From assembly GCA_036001465.1 (NCBI GenBank), contig DASYUH010000078.1:1-64000 (forward strand): a stretch of 64,000 nucleotides of DNA. Reading direction: 5' to 3'. The notes under the pieces are model-generated. The model saw only the letters and a list, made by a program, of their open reading frames with translations, had not been told where the DNA came from and ran no database searches. The stretch comes from Candidatus Polarisedimenticolia bacterium. Lineage in GTDB: Bacteria; Acidobacteriota; Polarisedimenticolia; Gp22-AA2. This document shows, one piece after another, positions 18,512 through 26,202 of the stretch. A program made the position numbers and the translations under genes. How positions within the stretch are numbered: the stretch's first letter is position 1; each line of letters opens with the position of its first letter.

Positions 18512-19309
18512 GGGGCGCCGCCGGGCGAAGAGAGATCCCAGGCGGGCCATCATGCCGCGCCGCGGCGGCGCCACCGCCTCCTCGACTTCGACGTCCTGGC
18601 CGTCGAGGATGGCCTGGGGGATGTCCTGCACCAGGCGGCGCGCGCGGGTCTCGCCGAGGACGGCGGCGGCCGCCCGGAAGCCCTCCGACAGGACGGGAGG
18701 GCGGTAACGCACGTCGTGGCTGTCGGTGGCGAGGACATGAACCAGGTTGCGCCCCAGCATGGCGAGCGCGAAGACGCGCGCCTTGTCGCCGAACTTTCCG
18801 GTGAGAGAGCACGCGGTCACCTGCGTGAGCGCTCCGAGACGGACGGAGGCGGCAACCCGGTCGATGTCCTCGAGATAATAGGCCACGCGTTCGGGATGCG
18901 CCATCAGGGGGGTGATGCGCAGGAGACGCAGCTGGAAGATGGTGTCGTCGACGTGCATCGGACTCTGCTGGTACGGCAGCTCCAGAAGCAGGTATCGGCC
19001 GCGATCCCCCACGGTCATCAGGGCGCCGGCCCTGGCGCGGGCGGCCAGATCGGCGGTGAAGTACACCTCGGCGCCGGGCAGGAGCTCCACGCCTTGTGCC
19101 TCGTCCCCCCGGGCGGCCTCGCGCACCATGGCCACTCTCTGCAGAATCGTGTCGCGCTCGTTGTCGTAGACCCCCGGCTTCATGTGCGGCGTGGCGACGA
19201 CCACGCGGACCCCGTCCCGCCGCGCGATCCGGAGGAATTCCAGCGTCTCCTCGACCTTCTTCGCCCCGTCGTCGATCCCGGGGAGCAGGTGATTGTGCAG
19301 ATCGATCAC
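18509..19309 (-). CDS. CpsB/YwqE-type PHP phosphatase
   Basis: PHP-fold metalloenzyme related to CpsB/Wzb tyrosine phosphatases that control capsule and exopolysaccharide kinases. The metal-binding residues appear in MIDLHNHLLPGIDDG, VVATPHMKPG, LMAHPERV and ATDSHDV. GTG 19309 overlaps the gpsA stop (GTGA). 266 residues, with an additional basic C-terminal tail. Last gene of the pgsA-to-gpsA lipid run. No capsule genes are nearby, so its substrate is uncertain. Confidence 0.87.
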   Translation of the reverse strand: MIDLHNHLLPGIDDGAKKVEETLEFLRIARRDGVRVVVATPHMKPGVYDNERDTILQRVAMVREAARGDEAQGVELLPGAEVYFTADLAARARAGALMTVGDRGRYLLLELPYQQSPMHVDDTIFQLRLLRITPLMAHPERVAYYLEDIDRVAASVRLGALTQVTACSLTGKFGDKARVFALAMLGRNLVHVLATDSHDVRYRPPVLSEGFRAAAAVLGETRARRLVQDIPQAILDGQDVEVEEAVAPPRRGMMARLGSLFARRRP

Positions 19310-20307
19310 GCTTCCTCCTTGAGCGGCCGCGCCAGGAGTCCGGTCACGGCGTCACGCGCGTCCCGGCCCTCGAAGAGGACGGCGTGCACCTGCTCGGCAA
19401 TCGGCATGTCGACGCCAGCGCGCCGCGCGAGCGCCACCGCCGCGCGCGTCGTCGCGACCCCCTCGGCCACCATGCGCATGCCGGCCAGGACGTCCTCCAG
19501 CCGGCGCCCCCGCCCGACCTCGAGCCCCACGGAACGATTGCGGCTCAGCGTGCCGGTGCAGGTCAGGATCAGGTCCCCCGCGCCGGCGAGACCGGCGAAC
19601 GTCTCGGGCCGCCCTCCCAGGCGCGTCCCCAGGCGGGACATTTCGGCCATGCCGCGGGTGATCAGGGCGGCGCGCGTGTTCGACCCGAATCCCTGGCCTT
19701 CGGAGATGCCGGTGGCGATGGCGACCACGTTTTTCAGGGCGCCGGCCAGCTCGACACCCACGCGGTCGGCGTTCCTGTAGACCCTCAGGTTGGCCTGGGA
19801 CAGGACGGCCTGCACCCGCTCCGCCGCCCGCGGGTCCGTCCCGGCGAGGACGACGGCGGTCGGGTCGCCGCGCGCGACCTCCGCGGCGAAGCTCGGCCCG
19901 GAAAGGACCGCGGCCCGCCGGCCCGCCGCCTCGCCGGCCGCCTGGCCCAGCACGTCCGAAAGCAGGAGCAGGCTCTGCTGCTCGATCCCCTTCGAGGCGA
20001 TCACCAGGTCGGCCGCCGCCTCCAGGTGGGGCGCGGCGTCCAGGTAGACCGGCCGGCTCCACTGCGCCGGCACCACGAAGATCACGAGCCCCGCCCCGGC
20101 CAGCGCCTCGTCGAGACGGCCGGTCACCCTGAGCCCCTCGGGGAAATGGTGCCCTGGCAGGTACTCTCCGTTCTGGCGCTCCCTCTGCAGCCGATCCGCG
20201 GCGGCCCCGTCCCGGGCCCACAGGCGCGTAGAAGTACCGGTCCGCGCCAGGTGGAGCGCCAAGGCCGTTCCCCACGAGCCCGCTCCCAGGACGGCGGCGG
20301 CCTTCAC
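19306..20307 (-). CDS. gpsA: Glycerol-3-phosphate dehydrogenase [NAD(P)+]
   Basis: Reduces dihydroxyacetone phosphate to sn-glycerol-3-phosphate, the backbone for phospholipids. The Rossmann motif GAGSWGTALA opens the protein, and the catalytic Lys lies in GALKNVVAIATG. GTG 20307 has GGAGGAG just upstream and forms a GTGA overlap with plsY. 333 residues. Directly next to plsY, which uses its product. Confidence 0.96.
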   Translation of the reverse strand: MKAAAVLGAGSWGTALALHLARTGTSTRLWARDGAAADRLQRERQNGEYLPGHHFPEGLRVTGRLDEALAGAGLVIFVVPAQWSRPVYLDAAPHLEAAADLVIASKGIEQQSLLLLSDVLGQAAGEAAGRRAAVLSGPSFAAEVARGDPTAVVLAGTDPRAAERVQAVLSQANLRVYRNADRVGVELAGALKNVVAIATGISEGQGFGSNTRAALITRGMAEMSRLGTRLGGRPETFAGLAGAGDLILTCTGTLSRNRSVGLEVGRGRRLEDVLAGMRMVAEGVATTRAAVALARRAGVDMPIAEQVHAVLFEGRDARDAVTGLLARPLKEEA

Positions 20308-20903
20308 GCTCCTCCCCCCATGCCCAGCCGGCTCTCGGTCCCCCGGACGAGCCGCGCCAGATTGTCCCGATGCCGCACGATGACCAGGGCCGCGACGGCG
20401 CCGGCCGCGGCGGTCACCGGGCGCGGCGCGCCTGTGAAGTGGGCCGAGACAGGGAGAGCGACGGCCGCGAGGACCGAGGCGAGCGAGACCATGCGGCCGA
20501 CCGAGACGGCGACCACGAAGACCAGGAGCGCCCACAGGATCGCCGCGGGGGCGAGGGCTGCGAACGCCCCCGCTCCGGTCGCCACGCCCTTGCCTCCGCG
20601 GAATCCGAGCCAGGGGGTGAACGCGTGGCCGGCCACCGACAGGAGCGCGGCCAGCGCCTGGATCGCCGGAGTCGCTGCGTCCCCCAGCAGGCTGCGGGCC
20701 ACGATCACGGCCGCCGCTCCTTTGACCGCGTCCAGGATGAGACCGAGAGCTCCGGCCCCGTACCCGAGCGCCCGGGCCAGGTTCGTCGCGCCGATGTTGC
20801 CGCTGCCGACCGATCGAAGGTCGACGCCGCGCAGCCTGGCGATCAGGTGCGAGAAGGGGACGCTCCCCAGGGCGAAGGCCAGGACCAGGACGAGGAGGAT
20901 CAT
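20304..20903 (-). CDS. plsY: Acyl-phosphate:glycerol-3-phosphate acyltransferase PlsY
   Basis: Inner-membrane enzyme acylating glycerol-3-phosphate from acyl-phosphate, the first committed step of phospholipid synthesis. The cytoplasmic motifs are all present: SGNIGATNLARALG, HAFTPWLGFRGGKGVATG and VIVRHRDNLARL. Several hydrophobic segments, 199 residues. Overlaps both neighbours by four bases. No plsX is in view. Confidence 0.96.
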   Translation of the reverse strand: MILLVLVLAFALGSVPFSHLIARLRGVDLRSVGSGNIGATNLARALGYGAGALGLILDAVKGAAAVIVARSLLGDAATPAIQALAALLSVAGHAFTPWLGFRGGKGVATGAGAFAALAPAAILWALLVFVVAVSVGRMVSLASVLAAVALPVSAHFTGAPRPVTAAAGAVAALVIVRHRDNLARLVRGTESRLGMGGGA

Positions 20904-21466
20904 GCCGCTCGGGCCTCCAAGGGGAACCGCTGCAGCGGCGTGTAGACCGACCCGCCCGGCGACAGCAGGCTCTGGAACAGCACGTATTCCCGCACCTCGA
21001 ACTCGCCCCGCGCCAGCTCCCCTGTCTTCTGGAGGGTCGCGCGCCAGTCGCCGCGCGATCGGCCGCGCACGCGTCCCAGCGTCAGGTGCGCCTTGAACTC
21101 GCGTCCCTCCGGCGGAAAACCGAGCGACGCCATCGCCCGGTCGATCGCCGCCGCGAGGCGCCGCACCGATTCCAGGTCGCCTTCGATCTCGGTCCAGATC
21201 AGTCGCGGCGTGCCGCGATCCGGGAACGGGACGGCCCCTCCGGCCATCAGCCGGAAGGGGGCGAGGTCGCGCCCCGCCCCCCCGAGCGCCGCCGCGATCA
21301 CCGCCAGGCGAGCGTCCTCGGTCTCCCCCAGGAATTTCAGGGTCAGGTGAATCCCCTCCGGACGCACCCAGCGCACCTCCAGAGGCGCCGACCGCATCGC
21401 GTCCTGCACCGCGCCGAGCCGCTGACGGAGGGAGAGCGGAAGCTCCACCGCGACGAACAGCCTCAC
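20900..21466 (-). CDS. thpR: RNA 2',3'-cyclic phosphodiesterase ThpR
   Basis: 2H phosphoesterase family member once called 2'-5' RNA ligase. The two HxTx motifs are intact: GIHLTLKFLGE and AHLTLGRVRG. GTG 21466 overlaps the cinA stop (GTGA), and its TGA overlaps the plsY ATG. 188 residues, standard length. The family opens 2',3'-cyclic phosphates on RNA ends. An RtcB ligase is encoded at the right edge of the window, so RNA-end metabolism is represented twice. Confidence 0.93.
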   Translation of the reverse strand: MRLFVAVELPLSLRQRLGAVQDAMRSAPLEVRWVRPEGIHLTLKFLGETEDARLAVIAAALGGAGRDLAPFRLMAGGAVPFPDRGTPRLIWTEIEGDLESVRRLAAAIDRAMASLGFPPEGREFKAHLTLGRVRGRSRGDWRATLQKTGELARGEFEVREYVLFQSLLSPGGSVYTPLQRFPLEARAA

Positions 21467-22707
21467 GGCCCCGCCTCCAGAAGGGCGCGACGCAGCATGT
21501 CGAGCGCCGAACGGCAGGAGCGCTCGCGGATGACGTCGCGGGATCCTGGAAAATTCAGCTCGCGGACCGTCTCGACGCCGGGGCCGACCAGGCCCAGGAT
21601 CGTGGTGCCCACCGGGCGATCGGGCCCGCCTCCATCCGGACCCGCGTATCCCGTGGCCGACAGCGCCCAGGTCGATCCGAACAGTCGCCGCGCCCCGCGC
21701 GCCATCTCCAGCGCGGTCTCCCGGCTGACCGCTCCGCGCTCCCGCAGGGTCTCCGGATCCACGCCGAGGACCGCCCCCTTGGCCTCGTCGACGTAGGCGA
21801 CGACTCCGCCGCGAAAATAGCGGGAAGCCCCGGGGATCCGGGTCACCCGCTCGGCGATGCCGCCGCCGGTGAGCGACTCGGCCGTTGCGAGGGTGGCGTC
21901 TCGGCTTGCGAGGAGGCGTCCGGTGACGTCCTCGATCGTGTCGTCGTCCCGCGCGGCGAGGTGCGCCCCGAGGACCGCGGCGATGGCGCGATCGATCCGT
22001 TCGATTCCCTTCGGCCGCCCTCCTGCGGGCACACGCTCGCGCAGGTGGATCTCGACCTGCGCCGGCGACGCCAGGATGGTCCAGGCGACCGGGGCGGCGG
22101 CCCGCGCCACCTCGTCCAGGCGGCGATCGACCTCCGACTCGGCCAGCCCGGCGATCTTGATGATACGGTGGGCGAAGCGCTCGCCCGATCCCTGCAGGCG
22201 CGGCAGGACCGACTCCTCCGTGATCTGCCGCATCTCTTCGGGCACTCCCGGCAGGAGAACGATGCGCGCCGCCCCGCGGGCGATCCACAACCCCGGCGCG
22301 GTCCCCAGCCGGTTCGGCAGGACTTCGGCCCCCTGCGGCACCATCGCTTGGCGACGGTTCTGAGGCGGCATCGGCAGGCCGTGGCGGCGGAAGCGCTCCT
22401 CGATCCGCCGGAGGATGGCCTCGTCCTGGACGAGTGGCAGGCCGAGGAGCTGCGCGACCGCCTCGCGCGTCAGATCGTCGATGGTCGGCCCCAATCCTCC
22501 CGTCGCGACGATGAGATCGGATCGGTCGAGGGCGACGCGGAAGGCGCCTTCCAGGTCGTCCACCGTGTCGCCCACCACGGTGCGGAAGCGCACCGCGATG
22601 CCGCGCTCGCCCAGGACGCGCGCCAGGTAGGAGCCGTTGGTGTCGGTGCGCCAGGGCTCGAGGAGCTCCGAGCCGACCGCGATCAGCTCGGCGCCCGGCG
22701 CGCTCAT
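21463..22707 (-). CDS. cinA: CinA-family protein (MoCF domain + NMN amidohydrolase domain)
   Basis: The N-terminal molybdopterin-binding-like domain is marked by IVATGGLGPTIDDLTREAVA, and the C-terminal PncC-like domain by ATAESLTGGGIAERVT and GATGYAGP-like residues near 350. In this family the N domain is an ADP-ribose pyrophosphatase and the C domain deamidates nicotinamide mononucleotide, recycling NAD by-products. 414 residues. ATG 22707 overlaps the plsC stop. Confidence 0.93.
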   Translation of the reverse strand: MSAPGAELIAVGSELLEPWRTDTNGSYLARVLGERGIAVRFRTVVGDTVDDLEGAFRVALDRSDLIVATGGLGPTIDDLTREAVAQLLGLPLVQDEAILRRIEERFRRHGLPMPPQNRRQAMVPQGAEVLPNRLGTAPGLWIARGAARIVLLPGVPEEMRQITEESVLPRLQGSGERFAHRIIKIAGLAESEVDRRLDEVARAAAPVAWTILASPAQVEIHLRERVPAGGRPKGIERIDRAIAAVLGAHLAARDDDTIEDVTGRLLASRDATLATAESLTGGGIAERVTRIPGASRYFRGGVVAYVDEAKGAVLGVDPETLRERGAVSRETALEMARGARRLFGSTWALSATGYAGPDGGGPDRPVGTTILGLVGPGVETVRELNFPGSRDVIRERSCRSALDMLRRALLEAGP

Positions 22708-23312
22708 GCGGAAGGCTCGAGGCATCGGATGGCTTCGAGCATCTGCCGCGAAAAGACCCCGAGGGCGTCCCGGCCACCCCCGTCGCGCCCCTTCTCGAAA
22801 CGGAGCGGCCTGCCGAAACGCACGTGGATGCGCGCCGGCTTCGGGAAGAAGTCGCCCACCGGCAGCGAGTCGCGCGCGCCGTCGATCCAGGCCGGCACCA
22901 CCGGTGCGCCCGAGAGGGCCGCGATCATGGCCGCCCCGAGGCGCGGCTCGCTCAGCGTCCCATCGGAGCTCCGCGATCCCTCGGGGAACACTCCCAGGAC
23001 GCGCCCCGATGCCAGAAGGCGCAGCGCCCTCTTGATTCCCTTGGAGTCCCGGCCCTCGCCGCTCACCGCAATCGTCCCCATGCCCCAGTAGAACCAGCGT
23101 ATCAGGATCAGATCGTACATCCATTGCAGGACGAGGAAATGAATCGGCCGGGGCGAGGCGGTGCCGAGGAGGATCGCGTCGACGTAGGAGGCGTGGTTCG
23201 ACACCACGATCGCCGGCCCGCGGCGCGGCAGGTGCTCGAGGCCGTCGCGCGTCATGCCGAGGTAGAAGTGCGCGAACGGGAAGAAGATGGCCTTCACGAA
23301 CCAGTAGAACAT
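22704..23312 (-). CDS. plsC: 1-acyl-glycerol-3-phosphate acyltransferase (PlsC family)
   Basis: Adds the second acyl chain to make phosphatidic acid. The HX4D motif is NHASYVD near residue 39, and the substrate motif is FPEGSRSSDG. A hydrophobic N-terminal segment anchors it to the inner membrane. 202 residues. It completes a gpsA-plsY-plsC set within one run with pgsA. Confidence 0.93.
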   Translation of the reverse strand: MFYWFVKAIFFPFAHFYLGMTRDGLEHLPRRGPAIVVSNHASYVDAILLGTASPRPIHFLVLQWMYDLILIRWFYWGMGTIAVSGEGRDSKGIKRALRLLASGRVLGVFPEGSRSSDGTLSEPRLGAAMIAALSGAPVVPAWIDGARDSLPVGDFFPKPARIHVRFGRPLRFEKGRDGGGRDALGVFSRQMLEAIRCLEPSA

Positions 23313-23339
23313 CGGACTCCCGCCGGCCCGCCGCCCGCC

Positions 23340-24017
23340 TTAGCGCCGCTCCCAGGCGGGGGGCACCACGAGGCCGCCGCTGACGATCGTCTTGATCCCG
23401 TCTTCAATCGACATATCCAGGGGGATCACGTCCTTGTCGGGTACCGCGGCCAGCCACCCGGAGGTCGGATTCGGCGTCGTCGGCAGGAACACCAGCGAGT
23501 GTCCCTCGATCGCTCCGTCCTTCTTCGAGGCGACGAGCGTCGTGTCCTGCTTGGCGAGAAAGCCGATCGTGTACACGCCCGTCCTCGGATACTCGATCAT
23601 GACGACCCTCTGGAAATTGCTGTTCTTGCTGCCGAGGGCGTCGAGGAGCTGCCGGGCCGCTCCGTAGATCGCCTTGATCAGCGGGATGCGCAGCATCAGC
23701 CGATCGAACTCCCTCACGATGCGCTGCCCGAGGAAATTGGCGGCGCTGAGGCCGACCAGGACGATCAGGAGCAGCGTGGCCACGACACCGATCAGGGGGG
23801 CGATGTAGCCGGAGAACGCCGGATCGTCGACGAGGGGGGCGTGCATCAGGCTCAGGATCCTGAGGATGAACGGGGTCGAGACACCGTGCACGAGGTTGAA
23901 CAGGATGCGCAGCATCCAGATGGTGACGAGCAGGGGCAGGACGATCACCAGCCCGGTCAGAAAATGCTGGCGGAGGCGGCCGAGACGCCCTTGGGGGGCG
24001 CGTCGCTTCCTAGCCAG
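23340..24017 (-). CDS. DUF502 family membrane protein
   Basis: Two hydrophobic segments near the N terminus are followed by a soluble domain with the family hallmarks IPLIKAIYGAARQLLDAL and VFLPTTPNPTSGWL. The function of DUF502 proteins is unknown. The start is a problem: the first standard codon (GTG 23948) would cut off RLRQHFLTGL, which belongs to the conserved first segment. The only earlier NTG codon in frame is CTG 24017, with GGGGGAGGG six bases upstream. It overlaps the pgsA stop. I use 24017, accepting an unusual start. Confidence 0.85.
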   Translation of the reverse strand: MARKRRAPQGRLGRLRQHFLTGLVIVLPLLVTIWMLRILFNLVHGVSTPFILRILSLMHAPLVDDPAFSGYIAPLIGVVATLLLIVLVGLSAANFLGQRIVREFDRLMLRIPLIKAIYGAARQLLDALGSKNSNFQRVVMIEYPRTGVYTIGFLAKQDTTLVASKKDGAIEGHSLVFLPTTPNPTSGWLAAVPDKDVIPLDMSIEDGIKTIVSGGLVVPPAWERR

Positions 24018-24606
24018 GGTGCCCTCCCCCGGATGAGACGTGGCCTCCGATGACCCCCAGGCGCCGCGAGAACTGCATGAAGTAGTCGGCGGCCGAAAGG
24101 GTCGCCAGGGCCACCACCACCCAGATCGCCACGTCGCCGGCCAGGTCCCACTTCCCGAGGTACTTGTTCCCGAAGATGAGCAGGACGATCGCCACGACCT
24201 GGGACCCGGTCTTGTATTTTCCCCAGATGGTGGCGCCGATGGTGACCCCCTGGCTGGACGCGATCATGCGCAAACCGTCGACGGCGAACTCGCGCCCGAT
24301 GATGATCCAGACCATCCAGGCGGGCGTCACGCCGATCTGCACCAGCGAAATGAAGGCCGCGGAGGTGAGCAGCTTGTCGGCGATCGGGTCGAGCAGGATG
24401 CCGAGGGTGGTCACCTCGTTGCGCCGTCGCGCCAGCCACCCGTCGAGATAGTCGGTGAACGACGCCAGGAGGAAGACGATGACGCCGATCATCTGCCAGT
24501 CGAGGCCGATCGGCTCGAAGGCGGTGACGCGCGTCATCAGCACGACGACCAGCACGGGCGTCAGGAAGATCCGGATGATCGTGATCCAGGTCGGAAGGTT
24601 GATCAT
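24010..24606 (-). CDS. pgsA: CDP-diacylglycerol-glycerol-3-phosphate phosphatidyltransferase
   Basis: Transfers a phosphatidyl group to glycerol-3-phosphate in phosphatidylglycerol synthesis. The CDP-alcohol phosphotransferase signature is complete: DYLDGWLAR followed by GILLDPIADK. Several membrane helices, 198 residues. MINLPTWITIIRI is the usual N terminus. First gene of the lipid run, divergent from the phosphohexomutase across 126 bp. Confidence 0.95.
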   Translation of the reverse strand: MINLPTWITIIRIFLTPVLVVVLMTRVTAFEPIGLDWQMIGVIVFLLASFTDYLDGWLARRRNEVTTLGILLDPIADKLLTSAAFISLVQIGVTPAWMVWIIIGREFAVDGLRMIASSQGVTIGATIWGKYKTGSQVVAIVLLIFGNKYLGKWDLAGDVAIWVVVALATLSAADYFMQFSRRLGVIGGHVSSGGGHPG

Positions 24607-24698
24607 CGCGTCGGTAGCCGGGGAGTCCGAGTGTAGAATGCCGCGAGGCCGCGCCCCGCTGATGCCCGAGCCGGCCGTCGATCCAGGCGGACCTGAGC

Positions 24699-24728
24699 AA
24701 ACTAACACAGGCCGAGCGGGACGGTCAA
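24699..24728 (-). promoter_or_regulatory. Putative promoter for the pgsA lipid run
   Basis: On the minus strand TTGACC (24723-24728), 18 bp, TAGTTT (24699-24704). It is weaker than the others in the window, but it is the best match in the 126-bp divergent gap. It sits just before the phosphohexomutase start, so the two transcripts' control regions overlap. Confidence 0.45.
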
Positions 24729-24732
24729 CGGG

Positions 24733-26202
24733 ATGATTCTGGTGATTCGCTTCGGGACCGACGGCTGGCGCGGCATCATCGCCGACGAATTCACGTTCGA
24801 CAACGTGCGCGCCGTGGCGCAGGCCGTTGCCGCCGTCATCCGGCAGACGGACGGCTCGGGGAAGCCGGTGCCGGTGGGCCACGACGTGCGCTTCCTGGGC
24901 CCGCGCTTCGCCGAGGCCGCCGCCTCGGTCCTGGAAGGGAACGGCGTCCCGACCCTCCTGCCGGACGGGCCGGTCACCACGCCGATGGTCTCGTGCCAGG
25001 TGGTCGCCTCGGGCGCGCCGCTCGGCGTCTGCATCACCGCCAGCCACAACCCGGCGGCCTGGAACGGCTTCAAGCTCAAGGCGGCGTTCGGGGGCAGCGC
25101 GCCTCCCGAGCTGACGGCGCGCGTCGAGGCGCTTCTGGGGCGGACCCCGCCGCGCACCGCACAGCCTCCCGCGTCGCGCCAGTCGTTCCTGCCCGCCTAC
25201 CTGCCGCGCCTCGGGGCCGTGGTCGATCGCGGCGTGATCCGCCGCGCCCCGCTGCGCGTCGTGGTGGACAGCATGCACGGGAGCGGCGGCCGCATCCTCG
25301 AAGGATTTCTCAAAGGGGGACGGGCCCGGATCGAGACGGTCCGCGCCCTGCCCGATCCGCTGTTCGGCGGCACGCCGCCCGAGCCGCGTCCCGAAAACCT
25401 CGGGCCGCTGCGCCAGGCGGTCGTGCGGGGGCGCGCCCACATCGGGATCGCCACCGATGGCGACGGCGACCGCATCGGCGTGTGCGACGAGACCGGCCGC
25501 GTCCTGTCCCCGTTCCAGATTTTCTCCCTCGTGGCGCTGCACCTGATCGAGAACCGGAAATGGACCGGCGGAATCGCCCGCACGTTCGCCAACACCCTGG
25601 TCGCGGAGCGCATCGCCCGGCGGTTCAACCTGCCGTTCTACGACCTGCCGGTCGGGTTCAAGCACATCGCCGCCCTGATGCGGCAGGAGGATGTCCTGAT
25701 CGGCGGCGAGGAGAGCGGCGGCATCGGCGTGAAGAACTTTCTTCCCGAGCGCGACGGCATCCTGATCGGCCTGGTCCTGCTCGAGATGCTCGCCGTCTCG
25801 GAGCGCCGCCTGACGCGGGCCGTCGCCCGGGTCGAGAAGGAGTACGGCCGCTTCGCCTATCGCCGGGTCGACCTGCCGCTGCGGGTGGAGACGGCGCAGG
25901 AGGGGGTGCGGGGCATCCGGGACGACCCGCCCGCGCGCCTGGCGGGGATTCCGGTCGAGCGCGTCGACCCGCTCGACGGCGTCAAGCTCCTGCTGGGGGA
26001 AGCCGGCTGGATCCTGTTCCGGGCCTCGGGCACCGAGCCGATCCTGCGCGTGTACTGCGAGGCGCGCAGCGAGGCCCTCGTCGACGCCCTCATCGCGGCG
26101 GGGCTCAGGCGCCTGGCGATCGCGTCCGCCCCCGGCCCGGCCGGCGGGCTCAGCGCAGGCCGCGCGTCGCGGAGTAGATCTCGAGCAGGCCGTCGTCGAT
26201 GA
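24733..26202 (+). CDS. Phosphoglucomutase/phosphomannomutase family protein
   Basis: Alpha-D-phosphohexomutase interconverting sugar-1- and sugar-6-phosphates. All four motifs are present: the phosphoserine loop TASHNP (S104), the metal loop ATDGDGDR, the sugar loop GGEESGG and the phosphate loop FRASGTEP. 489 residues with a basic, low-complexity tail. Which sugar it uses cannot be told; glucose, mannose or glucosamine are all possible. Its last 53 bp overlap the convergent glycosyltransferase gene, and the unusual tail (RASRSRSRAGRRR) is encoded entirely in that overlap region. Confidence 0.92.
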   Translation: MILVIRFGTDGWRGIIADEFTFDNVRAVAQAVAAVIRQTDGSGKPVPVGHDVRFLGPRFAEAAASVLEGNGVPTLLPDGPVTTPMVSCQVVASGAPLGVCITASHNPAAWNGFKLKAAFGGSAPPELTARVEALLGRTPPRTAQPPASRQSFLPAYLPRLGAVVDRGVIRRAPLRVVVDSMHGSGGRILEGFLKGGRARIETVRALPDPLFGGTPPEPRPENLGPLRQAVVRGRAHIGIATDGDGDRIGVCDETGRVLSPFQIFSLVALHLIENRKWTGGIARTFANTLVAERIARRFNLPFYDLPVGFKHIAALMRQEDVLIGGEESGGIGVKNFLPERDGILIGLVLLEMLAVSERRLTRAVARVEKEYGRFAYRRVDLPLRVETAQEGVRGIRDDPPARLAGIPVERVDPLDGVKLLLGEAGWILFRASGTEPILRVYCEARSEALVDALIAAGLRRLAIASAPGPAGGLSAGRASRSRSRAGRRR

